A stretch of DNA of 64,000 bases. It comes from Chryseobacterium gleum. GTDB taxonomy: Bacteria; Bacteroidota; Bacteroidia; Flavobacteriales_D; Crocinitomicaceae. Positions 7,464 to 15,502 of this stretch are shown piece by piece. The notes beneath the pieces were generated by a model. It saw only the letters and a list, made by a program, of their open reading frames with translations, had not been told where the DNA came from and did no database searches. The stretch is from positions 157,736 through 221,735 of the forward strand of contig CAMDFX010000004.1 of assembly GCA_945897805.1 (NCBI GenBank), given 5' to 3'. A program made the translations under genes and the position numbers. Positions within the stretch are counted from its first letter, which is position 1; the number at the start of each line of letters is the position of its first letter.

Positions 7464-9839
7464 ATGAAATGGACAGATTTTTTATCTGCTGAAAAAAAAT
7501 TAAGTTTAAAAAAATTTAATTCAAGTGAAGATCCAACATATGTTGGTATTGACTTCGGCACTTCGACAACAGTAATAAGTATTGCAAAATTAGATATTGA
7601 GGGGAATTTAATTGCAGATCACATTAGTATAAAACAGCCATTATTCAATGGTGCCACTAAGACAGATTACAGAATTAATTCAGCCATAGCAAAATTTAAA
7701 AATAAACTTTTAGTTGGTGTCGGGGCTAAAGAATTGAGAGTCAAGCTTAAACATAATATTAATTATTGGGAGTCATTTAAAATGCAACTCGGAACCGATA
7801 CGGGGATTGCATATCCCGAAAGTGAAGTTGACTACTTAAGGAATCCAACAGACGTAATAACACTGTTTTTTAAGGCTTTAAAGAAATCAATTGATGTTTT
7901 TATTGAAGATAATGGTTTAAATAAAGAGATAAAATACGCTGTTACTATTCCGGCTTCCTTTGAGTCTCATCATCGAAGAGACTTAATTAAATGCCTTAAT
8001 GCGGCAAATATAGCTATTGAAGAATCAGGTCTAATAGACGAGCCTAATGCAGCATTTATAAGTTATTCATTACTTGCGAACAATAAAGATTCTGAACTTT
8101 TTATTTCGAATGAATATAATCCAGTAGCCTTAATTTTTGATTTTGGTGCTGGAACTTGCGATATATCAATAATTGAAATAGGAGAAAATACTAACGGATT
8201 GTTTACTAAAAATATTTCACTTTCTCAATTTGCTGAAATCGGCGGTGACAATTTTGATAAGTTAATTGCTGAAAAAGTATTATTACCTCAAATGTTAGAT
8301 CAGTCTAAAGTTGATAAAGTTGAACTAAGAAATAAAGAAATTCAACTTGAGATCCTTCCTCATTTGAAAGATTTAGCCGAAAAATTAAAAATTCAAGTTT
8401 CTGAAGATATAGATCTGTATCATGATATTATTAACCTACCTGAGAAAGAACTCAAGGAAAGTCATAAATTTCATATTCCAACAACAAAAAAGATTAACAC
8501 TAGACTTGGCGAACTTCACATCCATAATCCTGAAATTAATTTAAAACAATTTATTGATATTTCGAACTCATTTCATTTTGATGCCGATTTTAGGAACTTG
8601 AATCTTCAAATAAATCCTGTATTTTCAGCAATAGAAAAATCTAAATTAAATCCGACAGACATAGATTATGTATTATTTATTGGTGGTAGTACGAAGAATT
8701 TTCTGATTCGCAATCAAATCAATTCTGTATTTACAAAAGCAAAAGCTTTGGTGCCTAATAATCCGCAAAGTCATGTGTCGCAGGGAGCGGCAATTCACTC
8801 GCTTTTATTGAATAAATTTAATACTCACATAATAAAGCCTATAACTAACCAAAACGTTTTTACAAAAATAAATTCTGACAATCAAGAACTAGTTATTACG
8901 TTAATAAATGCCGGAGAAACAGTTCCTTTTCCAACAAAAGAATTCGATCAATTTCAGCCTAATAAAGATGGGCAAAAAATAATTGAAATACCTTTTTTCA
9001 CAGGAAAAGACTCATTAGAACTTGAGAAATTAGTTCTTGAAAGTCCAAATTATGAAGGTTTCAAGATTGAAGACAAAATTACTTTATCTGTGGATATCAA
9101 TGCTAATAAAGTTCTAATTATTACTGCTAAAATAAATGATATCGAAGTGAAAGTGAATATCGAAAATCCATTTATTTCAGAAGGAAAAACAATAAAAAAT
9201 AAAGAAGTAAGAAATGCAATCAAATCATTTAATATCGAAAGTAGTAATAGTAACCAGTCTCCATCGGTAAAAACATACAAAAATCTAGTTTCAACTTATG
9301 AAAAAAATGAAGATTTTTTATCTGCGGCAGAATTATTAGAAGAAGCAGTTGAGCGATATGATTTGAAGAATGAGTATAACAAATTAAATCTACTCTTTGG
9401 TCAGGCAGGTAATGATATTAAATCGCAAAAATACGCCGAAAAGGCAGTAGAATTAGATCCAAATAATTCAATTATCCTTTTTAATATGGGAGTAAAATTA
9501 CAAAATTCGAATCCTAAAAAAGCAATTGAATTACTCAGAAAAGCTCATCAAATTCAACCTTATTCTCCCACTATTAACTATTTACTCGGCAAATTATTAA
9601 ATGGCGAAGAAGGAAATAATATGAAAAGAGTTGCTTTTAATATTTGGCAAGTGAAACTCATGGAGGATGACATGAATTCTTGGGATTATTCTTGGTTCTC
9701 AACTTGTGCCTGGGATTTAGGAGAACATTCTATTTATCATGATATTTTGCAAAAAGAAAGAGAATTTAGAAATAAAGATGCAGGTTTTTATCATCGAGAA
9801 AATCTAATGGGTATGTCAGAAAATAAAACTAACAATTAA
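7464..9839 (+). CDS. Hsp70-like ATPase with C-terminal TPR repeats
   Basis: 791 residues. The N-terminal half is an actin-fold Hsp70 ATPase: phosphate-1 loop YVGIDFGTSTTVIS (about 27-40), phosphate-2 loop FDFGAGTCDISII (about 227-239) and adenosine motif LFIGGSTKN (about 405-413). A substrate-binding-like beta region follows. Residues about 605-715 read as TPR helices (AEKAVELDPNNSIILFNMG, AIELLRKAHQIQPYSPTINYLLG). A normal DnaK is about 630-640 residues with no TPRs, so this is a specialised relative and not the housekeeping chaperone. It leads a three-gene cassette, 4 bp before the helicase. Likely a chaperone-like sensor or switch in a defence module; that role is inference. Confidence 0.85.
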   Translation: MKWTDFLSAEKKLSLKKFNSSEDPTYVGIDFGTSTTVISIAKLDIEGNLIADHISIKQPLFNGATKTDYRINSAIAKFKNKLLVGVGAKELRVKLKHNINYWESFKMQLGTDTGIAYPESEVDYLRNPTDVITLFFKALKKSIDVFIEDNGLNKEIKYAVTIPASFESHHRRDLIKCLNAANIAIEESGLIDEPNAAFISYSLLANNKDSELFISNEYNPVALIFDFGAGTCDISIIEIGENTNGLFTKNISLSQFAEIGGDNFDKLIAEKVLLPQMLDQSKVDKVELRNKEIQLEILPHLKDLAEKLKIQVSEDIDLYHDIINLPEKELKESHKFHIPTTKKINTRLGELHIHNPEINLKQFIDISNSFHFDADFRNLNLQINPVFSAIEKSKLNPTDIDYVLFIGGSTKNFLIRNQINSVFTKAKALVPNNPQSHVSQGAAIHSLLLNKFNTHIIKPITNQNVFTKINSDNQELVITLINAGETVPFPTKEFDQFQPNKDGQKIIEIPFFTGKDSLELEKLVLESPNYEGFKIEDKITLSVDINANKVLIITAKINDIEVKVNIENPFISEGKTIKNKEVRNAIKSFNIESSNSNQSPSVKTYKNLVSTYEKNEDFLSAAELLEEAVERYDLKNEYNKLNLLFGQAGNDIKSQKYAEKAVELDPNNSIILFNMGVKLQNSNPKKAIELLRKAHQIQPYSPTINYLLGKLLNGEEGNNMKRVAFNIWQVKLMEDDMNSWDYSWFSTCAWDLGEHSIYHDILQKEREFRNKDAGFYHRENLMGMSENKTNN

Positions 9840-9843
9840 AAAT

Positions 9844-11055
9844 ATGCCTTGGTTTATTCCTTTTAATAATCTTGATCCAGATCAACAAGAATTTGTTGAC
9901 GACCGCAAAAATAACAAATATTTTATAACAGGATTTGCAGGAACAGGTAAATCTGTTGTTCTAGTTCACAAGCTAATTAAAATTTATCAAGAAAATCCAG
10001 ATGCCAAATGCTGTATTATTTCATTTACACACGCATTACTTGAGATGTTTAAGCTAGGAATTGAAGAAAACGGACTGTTGACGAAACGTGTTTCAAATGA
10101 AGTTAATTCATGTTGTGCACAGAAAGGACAAATTGATCTTGTCACAAAGTATGAGTTTCGTAAAAATATTCAAAAGTCTAACTCCATTAAATATGATTTC
10201 ATAATGATTGATGAAGTTCAGGACTTATGCAAATCAGATTTGATCAATCTTATAAATAGTGGAACCAATTCTTTTTACTTGGGGGGAGATGAAAACCAAT
10301 CAATTTACTCAGAGGATCCGCAAGATAAAGAACCAACTTTACAACCTTTTGAGATTAGAAACACAGTTCAGGCCAATTCTAAGCAATTAGTAACACTTTA
10401 TCGAATAACTCCTTCAATTTTAAAAGTGGCTAAACTAATAATGCCAGAATTAGAAGAAAAATTATTAGGTACTCGATTTGGACACAGACGCGATACAGAT
10501 GTTATTTTAGCAAATGCGGTTGATGAGCGAGAAGAAGTTAAATATGTGATAGAAAATGCTTTGACATACGCGGAAGATATAGAATTAACTGCCATTTTTT
10601 TTCCTCAACACACTTGGATTAAAGATTTTTGTACGCATTTATTTGAAATGTATAATGTGGAATTAACACAAGAAATATCAGGGTATTTAAGGTCAAGAAA
10701 TTACACAGAACTTAACAAAGTTTTTTTAAATAATGATATGAGAATTGAGTATGTTGGAAATGAACATGGTTCATTCAGACATGCTAAAGAAAAACACAAT
10801 GTTGTATTAATGACCTATCATAGTGCAAAAGGAATGGATTTTGACAATGTATTCATTCCGTTTTTAAGTAGTTCAAGACATGAGCGCTTTTCCTATTTCC
10901 TGCCAAAACCTCTTATGGTTGCATCCACACGTTCAAATTTTAACTTGACTTTTAGTTATTCAGGTGAATCTATGGCTTGTATAGACGCGATTAGAAATGC
11001 TTGTTTTACTATTGATATCGACTCTGAAAAAGATACAGATTATTTTAAACTTTAA
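9844..11055 (+). CDS. Compact SF1 (UvrD-like) helicase
   Basis: 403 residues. Walker A is GFAGTGKS (about 30-37), motif II is IDEVQDL (about 122-128), motif III is LGGDENQSIY (about 146-155), and a C-terminal motif V-like TYHSAKGMDFDNVFIP (about 322-337) precedes MVASTRS (motif VI). This is a minimal superfamily 1 helicase without the large 1B/2B insertions of UvrD or Rep. It acts on DNA or RNA strands in an ATP-dependent way; the substrate is not visible. It is sandwiched between the Hsp70-like and the unknown gene with 4- and 12-bp gaps, so the three form an operon. Confidence 0.85.
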   Translation: MPWFIPFNNLDPDQQEFVDDRKNNKYFITGFAGTGKSVVLVHKLIKIYQENPDAKCCIISFTHALLEMFKLGIEENGLLTKRVSNEVNSCCAQKGQIDLVTKYEFRKNIQKSNSIKYDFIMIDEVQDLCKSDLINLINSGTNSFYLGGDENQSIYSEDPQDKEPTLQPFEIRNTVQANSKQLVTLYRITPSILKVAKLIMPELEEKLLGTRFGHRRDTDVILANAVDEREEVKYVIENALTYAEDIELTAIFFPQHTWIKDFCTHLFEMYNVELTQEISGYLRSRNYTELNKVFLNNDMRIEYVGNEHGSFRHAKEKHNVVLMTYHSAKGMDFDNVFIPFLSSSRHERFSYFLPKPLMVASTRSNFNLTFSYSGESMACIDAIRNACFTIDIDSEKDTDYFKL

Positions 11056-11067
11056 ATATTAACATTT

Positions 11068-12279
11068 ATGGAAGAAGCATTTTGTATCCTCACGAAATCA
11101 GAATTCATTTCACTTTTAAATAATCTTGAATTACTTAACACTTCATATTTACGATTTTTTACTTTTGAAGATATTAAATCTGGTAATGCAGAAAGTATTT
11201 TCTACAAATTACCTCAATTAGAATATGATGAGGACTATTTAATTATAAAATGTTCAATATACAAGGAAGATAATTTTATTCTTGAGAATTATAGGAAAAT
11301 AAAAATTAATGATTTACTAGAATTAATACCTGTTACTTCAACATCCCTATTATCATATCAGAGAAAGTTTTCTCAAATATTGAAATGGACTGATCCATCA
11401 AAGTATAATTTTGAAGAACTATACAATTGTTATGTAGAGTCAAAAATGCGATATGAATCCACGAAAAATTTTGAATTATGCCAACGATTTCTTCTAAATA
11501 TCGATAGTAATTCTTTTATTACAGAGGATTTATTAAAAAAAGTTATTCAAGCAAAAATAGACAAAAAACTTAAAGGTAAAAAAGCTATTGAAATCAAACA
11601 CAATGAGTATAAGCATGTATTTCAGTCGCTTATGGTTTACGAGCAAGGTAGTCATTTACCCAGAGAAACTGCTTTCGGATTTTTACTGCATGCTATCGGT
11701 GTAATTATACTTAATCAAGGACTTGGAATTGACCTTAAGTTATTGATTAACTTGAAAAAGACAAAATTTATCAAAAATTTGAATGAAATTAATGAAAAAA
11801 AGAATTTAAATAATTTTGATTCAATATTTTCAGATGATGAAATAGTTGCATTAATAGCAACATACAATTCGAAATTTAGTGATAAAGAATTTAAGGATAA
11901 CTATCAAAATTTAATTATTGTAACATATTATCTTTTTTATAAATTTCTTATTGATGATAAAAAAGTATCACTTCAAAAAATAATTAATACAATCAAAGAA
12001 ATTAAAGGTGAAAGAAATATTTCTGAGGAAGAGAAAGCTGCTATTTTATTGATTTCCATTTATAGTTCTACGTCTTCAATTGCTGAAGATATAATGCTTA
12101 GTTACGCTGATTTAAGTATTATAAATAGTCAAAATAATACTTATATCATTGATTTTGAATTTATAAAAAAATACTATTTATCAAACCAAAGCTCTGATAT
12201 AAAACTTCTTGAAGCTAATAAAAACGAAGCTTCAAAAAAAAAAACAACTAACTCAAATTTAAAAGCGATAAAAAAATAA
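11068..12279 (+). CDS. Unknown protein, third gene of Hsp70-helicase cassette
   Basis: 403 residues; I do not recognise the family. It is rich in Lys, Ile, Asn and Glu, appears soluble and mostly helical, has no signal peptide or catalytic motif I can name, and ends in a Lys-rich tail (residues about 389-403). The HAIGVIILNQGLGIDLK region (about 209-225) and the EEKAAILLISIYSST region (about 325-339) look like hydrophobic core helices. Its place 12 bp after the helicase implies shared function. It might be the effector or adaptor of the module. Confidence 0.75.
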   Translation: MEEAFCILTKSEFISLLNNLELLNTSYLRFFTFEDIKSGNAESIFYKLPQLEYDEDYLIIKCSIYKEDNFILENYRKIKINDLLELIPVTSTSLLSYQRKFSQILKWTDPSKYNFEELYNCYVESKMRYESTKNFELCQRFLLNIDSNSFITEDLLKKVIQAKIDKKLKGKKAIEIKHNEYKHVFQSLMVYEQGSHLPRETAFGFLLHAIGVIILNQGLGIDLKLLINLKKTKFIKNLNEINEKKNLNNFDSIFSDDEIVALIATYNSKFSDKEFKDNYQNLIIVTYYLFYKFLIDDKKVSLQKIINTIKEIKGERNISEEEKAAILLISIYSSTSSIAEDIMLSYADLSIINSQNNTYIIDFEFIKKYYLSNQSSDIKLLEANKNEASKKKTTNSNLKAIKK

Positions 12280-12401
12280 GTGGTAATCTACAATAAAATA
12301 CTAGTAGGGGTTAATGTTAATTTTTTGATATTCAATGATATAAATCTTTAAAGTAGAATTTACCTTTTTTTGTACTATGATTTTTCTCTTCTAAAAAAAC
12401 A

Positions 12402-12830
12402 CTAAATTCCCGTAAATTTTATAACCTCCTCAAAAAGCATTGGAAAAGCCTTTTTAAGTTCTTCAAAATCACGTCCAAGTAGTAAACCTAGCTCCTCCTC
12501 ATTTCCTGACCAATTTCTAACTAGTGGAGCTTTACCCTTAGAATTATTAATTTCTCGAAAAATATGAATTAATAACATTATATCCTCAACATAACCAATT
12601 GGACCATGCTCGTCTTCAGGATAAATGTCATTTGGAATAATAAAATATCCAATTGCTGATAACAACTTTAATCTTAAATGAGAATGTACTTGAACATCCC
12701 TTAATAATTTTACAGCCGTTTCATACAGAAGCGGTGCTTTTTTGATAACCACTGAATGAGCTCCTTCGTATCCTTCTACATTTTTTTTTAAAAAATATGC
12801 AAAATCAAAATTGTCTTTATTATGTAACAT
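12402..12830 (-). CDS. DUF1232 (YkvA-family) protein
   Basis: 142 residues. The segment LLSAIGYFIIPNDIYPEDEHGPIGYVEDIMLL (about 56-87) is the signature of DUF1232/YkvA proteins: a hydrophobic helix, the PxD-x-x-PE-x-x-x-GxxDD-like acidic turn, and a second helix. The biochemical function of the family is unknown to me. Here the usual membrane-like hydrophobicity is moderate, so it may be soluble. It faces the Hsp70-helicase cassette tail to tail, 122 bp away, and could be an accessory component or an unrelated passenger. Confidence 0.75.
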   Translation of the reverse strand: MLHNKDNFDFAYFLKKNVEGYEGAHSVVIKKAPLLYETAVKLLRDVQVHSHLRLKLLSAIGYFIIPNDIYPEDEHGPIGYVEDIMLLIHIFREINNSKGKAPLVRNWSGNEEELGLLLGRDFEELKKAFPMLFEEVIKFTGI

Positions 12831-13452
12831 TGGAAATTACTATACTTTTAGTTTTTTGTATTGTGATTGTTAAAATCATGATTTAACAAATTTAAAATTG
12901 TTTTTCGAATTAATAACCTTTTATCGTTCGAAAAAAAGAATTTTATAGTAATCGTGATATTCTATAAAATTAAACTTAAAGTAAGCACTATAAAATTTAA
13001 ATTGTGCTTACCACTTTTTTATAAATCCAGATTAAGCTATGAATAATAGTTTTAGATTAAACATTTACAACTTTTATTATTTTTTTATCTTTATCGTATG
13101 TTTAAAAGTAATCTCTAGTACTCCATATAAAACAAAAAACATTTTTTTTGTACAGTAAAAATCAGACGTATATTTAAAAAAAGATAAAAACACTTATTGT
13201 ATAATTTGATAATGAGCTATCTACCGAATCAGCTCCTGCATTTAGATGTGCAATTTATGTTAAGGTAAATAGAGAGCATTTATTATTTCATGTTAGAATG
13301 GTGAAAAGGAGTTGTAAAACATATAGGATTAAATGATAGGCTAAACTGCATAAAAATAAGGATTAAGTCTTCTTCTGTAATCCTGAAATATTTTCAAACG
13401 TTTTAGTCTTAGATTATTTACTAATGAATAATAAATATAAAAAAAATGTAAT
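12831..13452. other. Gene-poor AT-rich spacer
   Basis: 622 bp with no credible coding frame. Two inverted repeats stand out: AATTTTATAG/CTATAAAATT (12939-12948 and 12962-12971) and GTAAGCAC/GTGCTTAC (12981-13011). The second is followed by a T run. It may be the junction between two separately acquired defence cassettes. Confidence 0.5.
12981..13020 (+). terminator. Terminator-like hairpin
   Basis: An 8-bp perfect stem GTAAGCAC / GTGCTTAC with a 15-nt loop is followed by CACTTTTTT. No plus-strand gene ends nearby, so it may end read-through from the Hsp70 cassette or an unseen small RNA. Confidence 0.35.
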
Positions 13453-13782
13453 ATGAACAGAGAAGAAAAGATAATTAAGGATAAAATTGAACTGAACAAG
13501 AGAATAGCACTTTTTGACGGAGATATTAATTCAATTGATAATAGTTTTTCTCAAAGTAGAAATTGTACAGTTGAAAATCTCAAATTCACAGAATCTTGGG
13601 ATTGGTTAATGCCTGTATATAAAAAGATTAAACTATTAGTAGAAGATTTAGAAGGAGACTCTTTTATGTTTCTGGAAAGTAAGTTGTATAGAGATTTAGA
13701 TTTCTTAGCTACAACTGAAGTTTTTGCAAAACAGTTAGATTCTATAATTATGCATTATGAAGCTGAAACTGAAATAGATTAA
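13453..13782 (+). CDS. Small hypothetical protein, phage/mobile-element type
   Basis: 109 residues, acidic, no transmembrane segment. The TESWDWLMPVYKKI stretch (about 46-59) resembles small uncharacterised proteins encoded by Bacteroidota phages and integrative elements. This is recollection, not a family match. It stands alone, with 150 bp to the next gene. No function assigned. Confidence 0.6.
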   Translation: MNREEKIIKDKIELNKRIALFDGDINSIDNSFSQSRNCTVENLKFTESWDWLMPVYKKIKLLVEDLEGDSFMFLESKLYRDLDFLATTEVFAKQLDSIIMHYEAETEID

Positions 13783-13931
13783 AATTAATAATTTATTACT
13801 CGACTATTTTTGAATACAAAAAGTGTTGAACCATATTCTGGTTATTTATTTAAAATTGATTTTATAATAAGTAGCTTTTTCGTAACTTTAAACTCTAGAT
13901 TTTAAAACCGAAATTTTATATAATCTCAAAT

Positions 13932-14828
13932 ATGAGCAATTACTTCGAAAAAAATTACCTCAGTTCAATTAAAGTTGCCGAATTAGCCAATGAAATCGGT
14001 GATTACAAATGGGCTTTGAAAAATTATATTTCCGCCCTTAATAATTTAAACAAGCTAGATCAAAATCCCAGTAATTTATTGCTTTCTGTTGCCGAATTAA
14101 ATGAAAGAATTAATACGCTGGAGAAAATAAAAAATGAAGGGAAATCTATATTGAATTTTAGTAAATGGCTGCTCAGTAAATCTAAATTCGTGATTGGAAA
14201 ACAATGTGTTAAATACCTTTATTTAGAAGGCAACAAGAAAAGTGAAAAAACACCCTTTAGTGCAGAAAAACAAGCACTATTAAACCGCGGTCGTGATTTT
14301 GAGGATAAAGTCAGAGAAATTGAATTTCCTGGTGGAATAAACGTTAGTAAAATACTAAAACAAACTTCTTTATTGGATTCCTATACCAATTATTTTTTAA
14401 ATTTAGAAGGCAAACAAGTTATTTTTGAAGCTACAATAATTGAAGATGATGTTTTGATAATGTGTGACGTTGTTGTAAAAAACATAAATGGAAAGATAGA
14501 TGTCTATGAATGTAAATTTAACAAGGAGATAAATATTGCAATTCGTCAAGATTTATCGCTGCAATATTCCATTTGTAGAAAACGATTTGGAGATAAACTA
14601 AATTCTTTTAATTTGATATTGAGAACTGATGACGAAGGGGAAGAGTGGGCAATACTAAATTTAACGGAAGAATTAGTCAATTCAACAAGCGAAGTTGATG
14701 CTTCAATTCAATTGTTTAAGGAAATTATCAAAAATCCAGAACCAAACATCGCCATGAGTTATCACTGTGATTCTCCTTATGAATGTGGTTTTAAGGCATA
14801 TTGTGCTAAATTAAAGATTGAAGGTTAA
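13932..14828 (+). CDS. Cas4/RecB-like PD-(D/E)XK nuclease with Fe-S cysteines
   Basis: 298 residues. Residues 10-40 form a TPR-like helical hairpin. A Cys at about 92 (GKQCVKYLYL) and three Cys near the end (HCDSPYECGFKAYC, about 278-291) match the four-cysteine Fe-S layout of Cas4, AddB and Dna2 nucleases. Between them are RGRDFEDKV (about 119-127), an IFEA strand, CDVVVKN with the metal-binding Asp, and IDVYECKF with the E-x-K pair (about 189-196). It should cut or resect DNA ends in a metal-dependent way. It is first in a four-gene cassette with an AlkB-like and a RecQ-like protein, with a 59-bp gap to the next gene, which suggests an end-processing nuclease. Confidence 0.8.
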   Translation: MSNYFEKNYLSSIKVAELANEIGDYKWALKNYISALNNLNKLDQNPSNLLLSVAELNERINTLEKIKNEGKSILNFSKWLLSKSKFVIGKQCVKYLYLEGNKKSEKTPFSAEKQALLNRGRDFEDKVREIEFPGGINVSKILKQTSLLDSYTNYFLNLEGKQVIFEATIIEDDVLIMCDVVVKNINGKIDVYECKFNKEINIAIRQDLSLQYSICRKRFGDKLNSFNLILRTDDEGEEWAILNLTEELVNSTSEVDASIQLFKEIIKNPEPNIAMSYHCDSPYECGFKAYCAKLKIEG

Positions 14829-14887
14829 ATCAGAAGTAGCACCTGCTACTTTTAATTTGCAAGTTTTTTAAGACAAAAAAGAATGAT

Positions 14888-15502
14888 ATGGAACAATTGG
14901 ATTTATTTGAGGAGCCAAAAGATTACAAACAGGCTATAAAAATACGAAACGGAGAGTATATTTATATCCCTGATTTTTTTGATTTTGAAAAAGCAAAAGC
15001 TTATTTAAACGCTTTTAAAGAAAACATTACATGGAAGCAAGAAAGTATGAACATGTATGGAAAACAAGTTTTGTTTCCTAGGTTGACTTCTTGGTATGGG
15101 GAAAGCGATAAACCATACACTTTTTCAGGTATAACGCTTCAGCCGCATCCTTGGACGAAAGAGCTAATAGAGATCAAATCAGCGATTGAACCTATGTGTG
15201 AAGTTGTTTTTAATAGTGTTTTACTCAATATGTATAGAGATGGGAATGATTCCATTTCATGGCATACTGATGCAGAAAAAGAATTAGGTAAAAATCCTTT
15301 GATAGCCTCTGTTAATTTTGGTGCGGAACGCAAGTTTCAAATACGTCATAACGAAACACAAGAAATACTTGATATTAATTTGAAGCATGGCAGTTTATTG
15401 ATAATGAAAGGAGAACTCCAGCATTATTGGAAACACCAAGTTCCTAAACAAAAAAAGATAACTCAGGAACGAATAAATTTGACATTTAGAGTAATAAAAT
15501 GA
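14888..15502 (+). CDS. AlkB-like Fe(II)/2-oxoglutarate dioxygenase
   Basis: 204 residues, the normal size for an AlkB/ALKBH2-3-like enzyme. Iron ligands are His125 and Asp127 in SWHTDAE and a distal His near 182 (HYWKHQVPK). The 2-oxoglutarate-binding arginines sit in RINLTFR (about 194-200). The PRLTSWYGE segment is the typical nucleotide-recognition lid. These enzymes oxidatively remove methyl or other alkyl groups from DNA or RNA bases. Its last bases overlap the methyltransferase-RecQ start (ATGA), so it is tightly coupled. That pairing suggests it may act on a modification tied to the cassette and not only on general alkylation damage. Confidence 0.9.
   Translation: MEQLDLFEEPKDYKQAIKIRNGEYIYIPDFFDFEKAKAYLNAFKENITWKQESMNMYGKQVLFPRLTSWYGESDKPYTFSGITLQPHPWTKELIEIKSAIEPMCEVVFNSVLLNMYRDGNDSISWHTDAEKELGKNPLIASVNFGAERKFQIRHNETQEILDINLKHGSLLIMKGELQHYWKHQVPKQKKITQERINLTFRVIK

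Noticed and set aside
7464..9839. Housekeeping DnaK
   Set aside because: The TPR-containing C-terminus, 791-residue length, and linkage to a helicase in a defence island do not fit, and there is no grpE or dnaJ nearby.
13212..13260. Short plus-strand frame in the 12.8-13.4 kb spacer
   Set aside because: Fewer than 20 codons before a stop and no supporting context.
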